Of a stretch of 64,000 nt of DNA, positions 34,603 to 41,728 are shown piece by piece (positions within the stretch are counted from its first letter, which is position 1; each line of letters starts with the position of its first letter). A program made the translations under genes and the position numbers. Location: contig JBCBQC010000009.1 of NCBI GenBank assembly GCA_039820405.1, positions 1 through 64,000 of the forward strand, in the 5' to 3' direction. This DNA comes from CALLVY01 sp937899855. GTDB taxonomy: Bacteria; Bacteroidota; Bacteroidia; Chitinophagales; Saprospiraceae. A model generated the notes under the pieces. That model did not search any database and was not told the DNA's origin. It saw only the letters and a list, made by a program, of their open reading frames with translations.

Positions 34603-35832
34603 ATGAAGTGGAATCGAATCATCACCCTCATTGTGGCGGCCGCGCTGGCCTGGATTGCCCTGCTGTTTTTGCAACTCAAGTGGATCCAACGGTCGACCGA
34701 TTTGGTAGAGGAACAGTTTGAGCAAAAGGTTCAGATGGCCCTCTGTTCGGCGGTGGATGCGGCCCGAAATGGTGGGGGTAGTGGAACGGCTTGCGCCACG
34801 GTCAGCAACCAATTGCAGTGCCGGTCGGTGTTGAGCGATTCGGTTTACCAGAGTGGGGAATTGGAAAGTGCCCTGGCTGATGCCCTGGCCTTTTACCACA
34901 TTCCTGGCCCCTACGACCTGGCCATTGTGGACCGTCGGCCCCCGAGTGATGAATCGACCTACTGTTGTTCGCTCACCCCCCTCATCCAGACCGAGGACCA
35001 CCTACTGAGCATCAGTTTTCCCGGCCGGGAAGACTACGTCCGTTCCGAATTGGGTTTTATGTTTCTCAGCTCGGCGATCATCATGCTGTTCATCACCACG
35101 GTATTCGTACTTGCCTGTTATACCCTGCTGCGCCAAAAATACCTGCACCAAATCAACATCGATTTTTTCAACAACATGGCACACGAATTGCGGACGCCCC
35201 TGACCAATATCGGTTTGGCGACGCGCATCCTCCAAAAAAAGAAAAGCGAGCTCCGCAACGATCGTTACCTCCAGATCGTGGAGCGGGAAAATCAGCGGAT
35301 GCAACAACAGGTCGAAAGGGTGTTGCACCTGGCGAGCTTGGACAATGGTCAGTATCAGCTCGATAAAAAACGGGTGGAGCTGGGGGGACTGTTGCGGGAG
35401 GTCATTGGGGACTTGGAGATTCAAATTCAGGACAAGGGCGCCCGGGTGGATTTGGAGATGAAGGCCACTACGGTCGTCGTAACGGCCGACCGTTTTCACC
35501 TCAGCAATGCCTTTCGCAACCTACTCGACAATGCGCTCAAATACGCCGGAGGGCAGCCCCACATTCGCATCCTCGTACAGCCACTGGAAGGCGGTGTACG
35601 GATTCGCTTTGAAGACAACGGGATCGGCATCGACGCCAAGGATCAGGCGGCCATTTTTAAGAAGTTCCAACGCAGCGACCCGGATAGTGCCGGCAAGCCG
35701 CCGGGTTTTGGCTTGGGGCTGGCCTACGTCAAGATGATTATCGAACGGCACGAAGGCTGGATTCAGGTCTTTAGCGAACTCAATCGCGGCAGCCGTTTTA
35801 ACCTATTTTTACCCGAACTGCGACATGTCTAA
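34603..35832 (+). CDS. Sensor histidine kinase
   Basis: The 409-residue kinase has two membrane helices (about residues 5-22 and 148-170) bounding a periplasmic sensor domain of about 125 residues with five cysteines (in ALCS, TACA, LQCR and TYCCS). The phosphoacceptor is H194 in NNMAHELRTPLTNI. ATP-binding motifs follow: N-box NAFRNLLDNALKYA, G1 DNGIGI, F-box and G2 GFGLGLAYVKMI. ATG 34603 was preferred to an in-frame TTG at 34579. Its stop overlaps the regulator's start by 8 bases. The cysteine-containing sensor and the divergent Cys-rich secreted protein suggest sensing of metal, thiol or redox stress, which is inference. Confidence 0.92.
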   Translation: MKWNRIITLIVAAALAWIALLFLQLKWIQRSTDLVEEQFEQKVQMALCSAVDAARNGGGSGTACATVSNQLQCRSVLSDSVYQSGELESALADALAFYHIPGPYDLAIVDRRPPSDESTYCCSLTPLIQTEDHLLSISFPGREDYVRSELGFMFLSSAIIMLFITTVFVLACYTLLRQKYLHQINIDFFNNMAHELRTPLTNIGLATRILQKKKSELRNDRYLQIVERENQRMQQQVERVLHLASLDNGQYQLDKKRVELGGLLREVIGDLEIQIQDKGARVDLEMKATTVVVTADRFHLSNAFRNLLDNALKYAGGQPHIRILVQPLEGGVRIRFEDNGIGIDAKDQAAIFKKFQRSDPDSAGKPPGFGLGLAYVKMIIERHEGWIQVFSELNRGSRFNLFLPELRHV

Positions 35833-36532
35833 AGCCAACGCCCACATTCTCATCGTCGAGGACGACCTCAACCTCGGATTTCTGTTGCTCGACTTTTTGG
35901 AGGGCGAAGGCTACCAGATCAAACTTTGCCAGGACGCGAACAGTGCTTGGGAGCAGTTTTGTAAAACCCATTACGACCTCTGTTTGCTCGATGTGATGCT
36001 GCCCGATTCCGACGGCTTTGCACTGGCGCGCAAAATTCGCCAACGCGATGCCCAGCTGCCCTTCCTTTTTCTGACCGCCCGTTCGATGAAGGAAGACAAA
36101 CTTCGGGGCTACGCCCTGGGGGCCGAGGACTTCATAACCAAGCCCTTTTGCGAGGAGGAATTGCTCTGCCGAATTCAGGTTGTGCTGCGGCGCTACCCCC
36201 AGGCCGAGGCGCCGCCGGTGGGTCACGAATTTCACTTGGGCGATTATACGTTTAATTACGAACAACAGGAGCTGGCCTATCGGGGCAAACCGGTGCGGAT
36301 CACCCAAAAAGAAAACGAAGTGCTGCGGCTGCTTTGTCTCCACCGCAATCGCATTTTGCGGCGGGAAGAGGCGGTCGAACAGATTTACGGAAAGCGCGAC
36401 TATTTTCTCGGGCGCAGTTTTGACGTTTTCATTTCGCGGCTGCGCAAGCTACTCAAAAAAGATTCTCGGGTGAGCATCGAAAATGTATTCAAAGTTGGAT
36501 TTATCCTCAAGGTGGCGGAAGAAGGGGAATAA
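35825..36532 (+). CDS. OmpR-family DNA-binding response regulator
   Basis: The 235-residue protein has a receiver domain with the acidic pair at VEDD, phosphoacceptor D56 in LLDVMLPDSDG, and K106 in FITKPF. A winged-helix DNA-binding domain follows (LAYRGKPVRITQKENEVLRLL, then SFDVFISRLRKLLKKD). Its ATG lies inside the last codons of the kinase gene (ATGTCTAA), so the two are translationally coupled and form a cognate pair. Family members bind tandem direct repeats of about 11 bp, and such an array lies just upstream of the operon at 34508-34551. Confidence 0.95.
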   Translation: MSKANAHILIVEDDLNLGFLLLDFLEGEGYQIKLCQDANSAWEQFCKTHYDLCLLDVMLPDSDGFALARKIRQRDAQLPFLFLTARSMKEDKLRGYALGAEDFITKPFCEEELLCRIQVVLRRYPQAEAPPVGHEFHLGDYTFNYEQQELAYRGKPVRITQKENEVLRLLCLHRNRILRREEAVEQIYGKRDYFLGRSFDVFISRLRKLLKKDSRVSIENVFKVGFILKVAEEGE

Positions 36533-36568
36533 TCTGCCCAAAAACACCTATTTTCCCGGAAAAATAAA

Positions 36569-38047
36569 TTGCCTAACGCCGTTCGCTCCCGATCCGCCTT
36601 GCTCGTACTCGCGTGTCTACTGATTGCGGCCGTCCCCCTTTTTTACCAACTTACCGACCCCGCCATCTTTATCTGGGATGAAGCCATTTACGCAAACAAT
36701 GCCCTGGAAATGGCGCTCGACGGCGATCCCATCGTACTAAAAAACAACGGTGCTCCCAGCCTCTACAATACCAAACCCCCCCTCGTCATTTGGCTACAAG
36801 CCCTCTCCATCCAACTGCTCGGCCCTGGCGAACTGGCCATTCGCCTGCCCTCGGCGCTGGCCGCCCTGTTGACCGTTTTGCTCCTCCTCCTCTTTGCCCA
36901 CCGAACGCTCGGTGACCTGCGGGTGGGCATCGTCGCCACCCTGGTACTAGTGACCACCGCGGGCTACGTCCGCAACCACGTAGCCCGTTCGGGCGACCTG
37001 GATGCGGTGCTGATTTTCTGGATTGTGGCTTACAGCCTGCTCGCCTTTCACTACCTACTCAAGGATCCTCCCCGCTACCGAACGTATTTCAACTGGATGG
37101 GCCTGGGGCTGGTGGCCGCCTTTCTATCCAAGTCGGTGGCGGGGTGGATGCCGCTCTTGGGGCTAGCGGGAGCGGCTCTCGTGGCGGGGCGTTTGGGGAG
37201 TATTTTAAAAAAATCCCATTTCTACTCGGTAGCTTTTGGGGTGCTGGGTCTGGCCGTCGGCTATTACCTGTGGCGGGAAAGTCTGGGCGCGGGCTACTGG
37301 GACAAAGTGTTTTTCTCGGAGTTCCAGCGCCTGACGGAAAACATCATGCCTTGGCACGAACGTCCCTTTGGCTTTTACGCTACCAATATGTGGGAACGCC
37401 AATTTTTTACCCCCCACGTTTACCTGCTCCTGCCGGCCCTGCTGCTGGCCGCCTGGCGCCCGGGCGAGTGGCGTACCCTGAGTGGGATGCTGTTGGTGTT
37501 TTGCCTGGCCTATTTTCTTTTGATTTCCTATCCTCCAGTCAAGCTGGAATGGTACGCGGCTCCGCTGTATCCCTTTCTGGCCTTGCTCATCGGTATGGGC
37601 TGGTGTCGGGCTTTGGATTTGGGAAGGCAGCGCTTGCCGGGGGCTCGGGCCTGGCGCCAGGTCTTGTTTTACCTCTCCCTGATTGGTTTTTTTAGCCTGC
37701 CCTACTACCAAACCCTCCAACGGATACGGACCACGGGGGCCGTTGATCCCCTGGAGCGGGAGGGCCAGGCCATCCGTCACTGGCGGGCGGTAATGCCGGA
37801 GCTGAAGAGCTACCGCGTCCTGATGAGTACGCCGCATCCCGAACACCTCGATCAGCTAAACTTTTACCGCAAGGCGGTCAATCACTGGGAAGGGGGGAAC
37901 CTGCGCCACGTGGGTCAGCATGCGGAGCTCGTATTGGGAGATACGGTACTGTGTTGTCAGCGCAAAAACCTAGACAGCCTAAGGCTGCGCTTTCGGGTGG
38001 AAGAATGGCGCGAATTGGGAGATTGTAAATTGTGGAAATTGCGCTAG
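36569..38047 (+). CDS. GT39/ArnT-like membrane glycosyltransferase
   Basis: The 492-residue protein is mostly hydrophobic, with about ten helices. It begins with a first-loop motif FIWDEAIYANNALEM (residues 31-45) typical of the PMT/ArnT superfamily, in which the acidic residues bind the polyprenyl-phosphate sugar donor and metal. TKPPLVIWLQALSIQLLG follows, as in that family. It probably transfers a sugar from undecaprenyl phosphate to an envelope acceptor such as lipid A or a protein. The start is TTG 36569; no ATG is available before the first helix. It lies 36 bases after the response regulator gene and may be read with it. Confidence 0.85.
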   Translation: MPNAVRSRSALLVLACLLIAAVPLFYQLTDPAIFIWDEAIYANNALEMALDGDPIVLKNNGAPSLYNTKPPLVIWLQALSIQLLGPGELAIRLPSALAALLTVLLLLLFAHRTLGDLRVGIVATLVLVTTAGYVRNHVARSGDLDAVLIFWIVAYSLLAFHYLLKDPPRYRTYFNWMGLGLVAAFLSKSVAGWMPLLGLAGAALVAGRLGSILKKSHFYSVAFGVLGLAVGYYLWRESLGAGYWDKVFFSEFQRLTENIMPWHERPFGFYATNMWERQFFTPHVYLLLPALLLAAWRPGEWRTLSGMLLVFCLAYFLLISYPPVKLEWYAAPLYPFLALLIGMGWCRALDLGRQRLPGARAWRQVLFYLSLIGFFSLPYYQTLQRIRTTGAVDPLEREGQAIRHWRAVMPELKSYRVLMSTPHPEHLDQLNFYRKAVNHWEGGNLRHVGQHAELVLGDTVLCCQRKNLDSLRLRFRVEEWRELGDCKLWKLR

Positions 38048-38049
38048 GA

Positions 38050-38637
38050 TCAACGCATTTTGCGGAAGCCTTTACGGCGTCCCCCCTTCATCCCCATCAT
38101 GTGCTTGGCTTGTCCGCGATTGGTCATGGCTTTTTCAAAGAGTTTGATTTGTTCCTTGAGTTGCCCTTCGGTGACCTTTAGTTTTTTCAGCTTGCTCATC
38201 TGCATCTTCGCACTGGTCCAGTTGCCCTTGTTGGCTTGCAGGTTGGCCAGTTGGAGGGCCACCATGGCCTTTTCGTTGTCGGAGGGCAGTTCGATGCTTT
38301 CGGCTTGGTGTAGCCACTTTTCGGCCGCTTCGTTGTCTTTGCGTTGCATGGCCAAGGTTCCCTGGATGATGTAGTAAAAGGCGCGGTTGGTTTGGTAGAG
38401 CCATTCGGGTTTGAAGGTGAGCTTGAGGCGTTGCTCGGCTTCTTCAAAACGCGTTTCCTGGACCAAGTTGGCAGCGGATTGCACGGTGCCGAGTAGGAAG
38501 TAGGAGATGGCCAGTCCAATGCCGATAAGGAGAAAAGGAAAGGCGTACCAAAATCCAAAGGCGACGGTGAGGACGACTCCCCCGATGAGGTTCAGGGCGA
38601 TGAGGGCCAGTTTGAGGTAGATATTGATCGTAAACAT
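38050..38637 (-). CDS. Two-helix membrane protein with TPR-like region (paralog of the next gene)
   Basis: The 195-residue protein has two N-terminal helices (about residues 5-25 and 31-50) and a cytoplasmic alpha-helical region with TPR-like pairs (FEEAEQRLKLTF, then YIIQGTLAMQRKDNEAAEKWL). The C-terminal tail is basic and Met/Gly/Lys-rich. It is clearly related to the gene at 38707-39231, sharing the order YFLLGTV, EAE-RL, P-E-L-R-AYY, G-AMQ and KA-ALNLAN/LAHI. Function is unknown; TPRs usually hold protein partners. It converges with the glycosyltransferase gene, with a 2-base gap. Confidence 0.75.
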   Translation of the reverse strand: MFTINIYLKLALIALNLIGGVVLTVAFGFWYAFPFLLIGIGLAISYFLLGTVQSAANLVQETRFEEAEQRLKLTFKPEWLYQTNRAFYYIIQGTLAMQRKDNEAAEKWLHQAESIELPSDNEKAMVALQLANLQANKGNWTSAKMQMSKLKKLKVTEGQLKEQIKLFEKAMTNRGQAKHMMGMKGGRRKGFRKMR

Positions 38638-38659
38638 CGAGGTCGATTTAAATGTCTGG

Positions 38660-38667
38660 TAAAGGTA
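38660..38667 (-). promoter_or_regulatory. Candidate -7 box for the downstream TPR paralog
   Basis: The minus strand reads TACCTTTA, one mismatch from TAnnTTTG, about 23 bases before the ATG at 38637. It suggests the second paralog can be transcribed on its own. Confidence 0.35.
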
Positions 38668-38706
38668 CTAAAAACGGGCTAATTATCCGGTGTGCGGTGG
38701 TGCTTC

Positions 38707-39231
38707 TTAGTTCATCGGAGCGGCGAGAGCGCGTTCCAGCTCCGATATCTTCTCCCGTATCAACAAGTCATTGCTGTCGAAGGTTTTGGCCTGATCGAGA
38801 AAGCGGCGGGCTTCTGCCTTGTTGTGTTGGACGAAGTGGATGTGGGCCAGGTTGAGCGATGCCAGGGCCTTGTCGGTGGCGTTGCGCAGGCCCTGATCCA
38901 GAGCGGCTTTGAGGTGGACTTCACCGAGGCGGAGTTCCTTTTTCTGCATGGCGATCATGCCCTTGGTGAAGTGGTAGTAGGCCCGGTGCCGTTTGAGGAG
39001 GTACTCCGGTCGGCGAATCATTTTGATGAGGCGCTCGGCTTCCGCGAGTTTGCCCTGCCGGAGTTTGCTAAAGGCGGGGCCGACCGTGCCGAACAGGTAG
39101 TAGGTCACGTAAAGCAAGACACTGGCGGCGTAGCAATACCAGGCACTGCCGATACCTAGGTGCAGGTGCAGGGAGACTCCAATGATCATGAAGAGTAAAA
39201 TGAGCAGGTAGCGTATCCGAATGTAAATCAT
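38707..39231 (-). CDS. Two-helix membrane protein with TPR-like region
   Basis: The 174-residue protein has two N-terminal hydrophobic helices and then helical repeats (KLAEAERLIKMIRRPEYLL, then YHFTKGMIAMQKKELRLGEVHL). It is a paralog of the next gene downstream and lacks that gene's basic tail. Its ATG overlaps the stop of the spermidine-synthase-like gene in an ATGA tetranucleotide, so the two are translationally coupled. Function is not known. Confidence 0.75.
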   Translation of the reverse strand: MIYIRIRYLLILLFMIIGVSLHLHLGIGSAWYCYAASVLLYVTYYLFGTVGPAFSKLRQGKLAEAERLIKMIRRPEYLLKRHRAYYHFTKGMIAMQKKELRLGEVHLKAALDQGLRNATDKALASLNLAHIHFVQHNKAEARRFLDQAKTFDSNDLLIREKISELERALAAPMN

Positions 39232-39911
39232 GTGATTGAGGACTGTTTTTCCCCCACCAACACCCAGTTTTGCTCGATTTCGAGGTACTGGACACGGTAA
39301 AAACGCGGGCGAAAACGTTCGCGATAAAAGCGTTCGGTTTGATCTCGGGCGGTAGTGCTATCGGCCAGGCGGTTGAACAACAACAGCCCCTGGGGAGCCA
39401 ATACACGGTACAGGGCGTCTAGGAAATCACTGGTTTCAAAGCGATTCGGTATCCGATGGTCTACGAACACATCTACGGCAATTAGGTCAAATTGTTCGGT
39501 ACAGCTGGCCACAAAGCTGGCGGCATCCCCACAGATCAGCTCAAACCTAGAATCCAGGTCGCCCAGTACGTAGGTCTGGGCCAGATCGAGCACTTCCTCG
39601 TCGATGTCGACTCCGAGGTAGTGGTACTGGCGGTCAAAGTGCTTTTCGAGCATGTAGGGGATGCTAGCCAGGCCAAAGCCCAGCACCAATACCCGATCGA
39701 TGGAGCGCTCGGCGAGCTCGAGTTTTTCGAAGGTCTCGTAAAAGTTGCGGTACAGATCTCCGAAGGAATAGATGGCATTGGTGGTGTACAGTTGGTAGCG
39801 CCCCCGGACCAGGCTCAGGTAGAGCGTATCGCTGTACTCGCTGGGACGGCTTTCGAGGGGGACTTCGGTGAGGTAGCTCAACCAGCGTTTCCACCGTGGG
39901 ATCCGTACCAT
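39228..39911 (-). CDS. Spermidine-synthase-fold (SAM-dependent methyltransferase-like) protein
   Basis: The 227-residue protein has an N-terminal beta region (YSDTLYLSLVRGRYQLYTTNAIYSFG) and a Rossmann core starting VLVLGFGLASIPYML (residues 73-87). The acidic residue at the end of strand 2 is in YLGVDIDEEVLDLA, and FDLIAVDVFVDH follows. This is the layout of polyamine aminopropyltransferases, but the strand-end motif is GFGLAS rather than the usual GGGDG, so the substrate may differ. It begins directly after the stop of the GlmU-like gene and overlaps the next gene by 4 bases, so it is in the middle of an operon. Confidence 0.75.
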   Translation of the reverse strand: MVRIPRWKRWLSYLTEVPLESRPSEYSDTLYLSLVRGRYQLYTTNAIYSFGDLYRNFYETFEKLELAERSIDRVLVLGFGLASIPYMLEKHFDRQYHYLGVDIDEEVLDLAQTYVLGDLDSRFELICGDAASFVASCTEQFDLIAVDVFVDHRIPNRFETSDFLDALYRVLAPQGLLLFNRLADSTTARDQTERFYRERFRPRFYRVQYLEIEQNWVLVGEKQSSIT

Positions 39912-41126
39912 TTATTGTAGGATAATCTTTTCCCAACGTCGGTGGCTAGCCGATAGCTCAAAAACGTGACTGAGAATGGCGCGGTCTACTTCGGTAAGTG
40001 CTTGTTGGCGGCGGGCCATCACTCGTTCGGAGACTTCGAAGGCTTTTTTGAGTTGAAAGGTGCTAAAGCCGCTGGCACCTCCCCAGGAAAAGGAGGGGAC
40101 AAAATTGCGGGGGTAACCCGAGCCAAAGAGATTGGCGGATACGCCGACTACCGTACCGGTATTCAGCATGCTGTTGATCCCACACTTGGAATGGTCGCCC
40201 ATGACCAGGCCACAGAATTGCTGACCGGTGGATTCAAATTTTTCGCTTTCGTAGTTCCAGAGCCGGACTTCGGCGTAGTTGTTTTTGAGGTTGGAGTTGC
40301 TGGTACCCGCCCCCAGGTTGCACCATTCCCCGAGGACCGAATTGCCCAAGAAACCATCGTGGCCCTTATTCGAGAAGCCCTGGATGACGGAGTTGTTGAC
40401 TTCGCCGCCGACTTTGCTGTGGGGGCCGATGGTGGTGGCGCCGTAGATTTTGGTGCCCAGCTTGAGTACGGCGCTTTCGCAGAGGGCCAGGGGACCCCGG
40501 ACGATGCTGCCTTCCATCACTTCGGAATCGGCAGCCAGATAAATCGGACCGGTGCTGGCGTTGAGGATGGCACATTCCACCTTGGCGCCCGCCTCCACAA
40601 AAACCTGCTCGGCGCCGATCACTTGATTGCTGGCCGGAATCGGGGCCGACTCGCGATCGCGGGTGAGCAGTTCGAAGTCTTCGCGGATGGCCTGGTCGTT
40701 GAGTAGGTAGAGGTCCCACAGGTTTCTGATGCGGAGGAAGGGGGTTCCGTACAGGTCTTCCCCCACCAATTCCTCGATCTCCTCTTCGCGGATGAGTCGC
40801 TGAAACTGCTTTTCTCCCAGGCGGGCGGCGATCAATTCGTCGTTTTGGAGCAGGGCAGTATTGGGGTCCAACTGTTTGATGAGCCGGCAGAGGCGTTCTG
40901 AAGGAAGGGCCGATCCACTGATGACAAAATTATCGGAGGTGATCTTGATGGGGAATTTTTCGGACAGGTAGTCCTGGGTGATGTAGGACACCTCGGCGTT
41001 CATCCACTTTTCCCACTTTTCCTTGATTTTTAGAATGCCGACGCGCAGCTCCCCCATGGGCCGGGTGTAGGTGAGGGGGAGGAGGTGATCTCGGGTATCG
41101 TCATCAAACAGAATAACATTATTCAT
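39912..41126 (-). CDS. GlmU-family putative sugar nucleotidyltransferase
   Basis: The 404-residue protein has an N-terminal segment NNVILFDDDTRDHLLPLTYTRPMGELRVGILKI that resembles GlmU-type nucleotidyltransferases, although the usual GxGTRM loop is replaced by DDDTRDHLLPLTYTRP. The C-terminal half is a left-handed beta helix of hexapeptide repeats (IYGATTIGPHSKVGGEVNNS, then NLGAGTSNSNLKNNYAEVRLW), as in acyltransferases of this group. The family is common in Bacteroidota and its exact reaction is unsettled. ATG 41126 is chosen because the conserved N-terminus starts there. Its stop codon directly abuts the next start. Confidence 0.82.
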   Translation of the reverse strand: MNNVILFDDDTRDHLLPLTYTRPMGELRVGILKIKEKWEKWMNAEVSYITQDYLSEKFPIKITSDNFVISGSALPSERLCRLIKQLDPNTALLQNDELIAARLGEKQFQRLIREEEIEELVGEDLYGTPFLRIRNLWDLYLLNDQAIREDFELLTRDRESAPIPASNQVIGAEQVFVEAGAKVECAILNASTGPIYLAADSEVMEGSIVRGPLALCESAVLKLGTKIYGATTIGPHSKVGGEVNNSVIQGFSNKGHDGFLGNSVLGEWCNLGAGTSNSNLKNNYAEVRLWNYESEKFESTGQQFCGLVMGDHSKCGINSMLNTGTVVGVSANLFGSGYPRNFVPSFSWGGASGFSTFQLKKAFEVSERVMARRQQALTEVDRAILSHVFELSASHRRWEKIILQ

Positions 41127-41156
41127 AGGGTAGAGCTTGTGTTTTAGCGTCAGGAC

Positions 41157-41164
41157 CAAAAATA
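41157..41164 (-). promoter_or_regulatory. Candidate -7 box for the GlmU-like operon
   Basis: The minus strand reads TATTTTTG, an exact match to TAnnTTTG, about 31 bases upstream of the ATG at 41126. It directly follows the bL31 terminator, consistent with a fresh transcript for the GlmU-like gene and the three genes after it. Confidence 0.45.
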
Positions 41165-41165
41165 G

Positions 41166-41195
41166 AAAAAGCCTCGCTTTTCCACGAGGCTTTTT
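41166..41195 (-). terminator. Intrinsic terminator after the bL31 gene
   Basis: AAAAAGCCTCG and CGAGGCTTTTT flank an 8-base loop, giving a stem with a T-run on either strand. It lies 30 bases beyond the stop of the leftward bL31 gene. Confidence 0.88.
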
Positions 41196-41224
41196 CTATA
41201 TTTTCAGTGACGAGCCAAGGCGAG

Positions 41225-41512
41225 CTATTCCTCCGCGTTTTCCTGACTGGTCTTGGCAAACTTGCTGAATTTGGCAAATTTCTTATTGAACTTATCGATC
41301 CGTCCGGCGGTATCGACGAATTTCATTTTACCGGTAAAGAAGGGGTGCGAAGCCGAAGAAATCTCCAACTTAATCAGCGGGTAATCCTTACCATCTTCCC
41401 ACGTAATCGTATCCTTGGTCGGTGCACAAGAAGTGGACAGCCAGGACTCCTCGTTGCTAATATCCTTGAAGACAACTACCCGATAATTTTTTGGATGAAT
41501 ATCTTTTTTCAT
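41225..41512 (-). CDS. rpmE2: Ribosomal protein bL31, type B
   Basis: The 95-residue protein starts MKKDIHPKNYRVVVFKDISN and has SSASHPFFTGKMKFVDTAGRIDKFN, both diagnostic of bL31. It lacks the CxxC zinc ligands of the type A form, so it is the zinc-independent type B paralog. It sits on the large subunit near the 5S region. The gene is a single transcription unit: an exact -7 box about 35 bases upstream and a strong terminator downstream. Confidence 0.97.
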   Translation of the reverse strand: MKKDIHPKNYRVVVFKDISNEESWLSTSCAPTKDTITWEDGKDYPLIKLEISSASHPFFTGKMKFVDTAGRIDKFNKKFAKFSKFAKTSQENAEE

Positions 41513-41545
41513 GATGATCCTTTCTTAGTTATCAAAATTGGATGG

Positions 41546-41553
41546 CAAAGATA
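41546..41553 (-). promoter_or_regulatory. -7 promoter element of rpmE2
   Basis: The minus strand reads TATCTTTG followed by CC, an exact match to TAnnTTTG. Transcription would start near 41540, about 28 bases before the ATG. Confidence 0.7.
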
Positions 41554-41728
41554 GCATTTTTTGACAGAAGGGAAAAGCCTTTTCTTCGCTTTGGCGCTGC
41601 TTTTTCGCAATTTTACGCCACCCCGGGGCCACAAAGAGGTTAAACAATCCTAAAAGCCCTCCTTTTTGACAATTTTTACGCCCATGGTCACCGTTTTTAA
41701 GCCATCAAACCGCCAAACCTTCCCCGCA

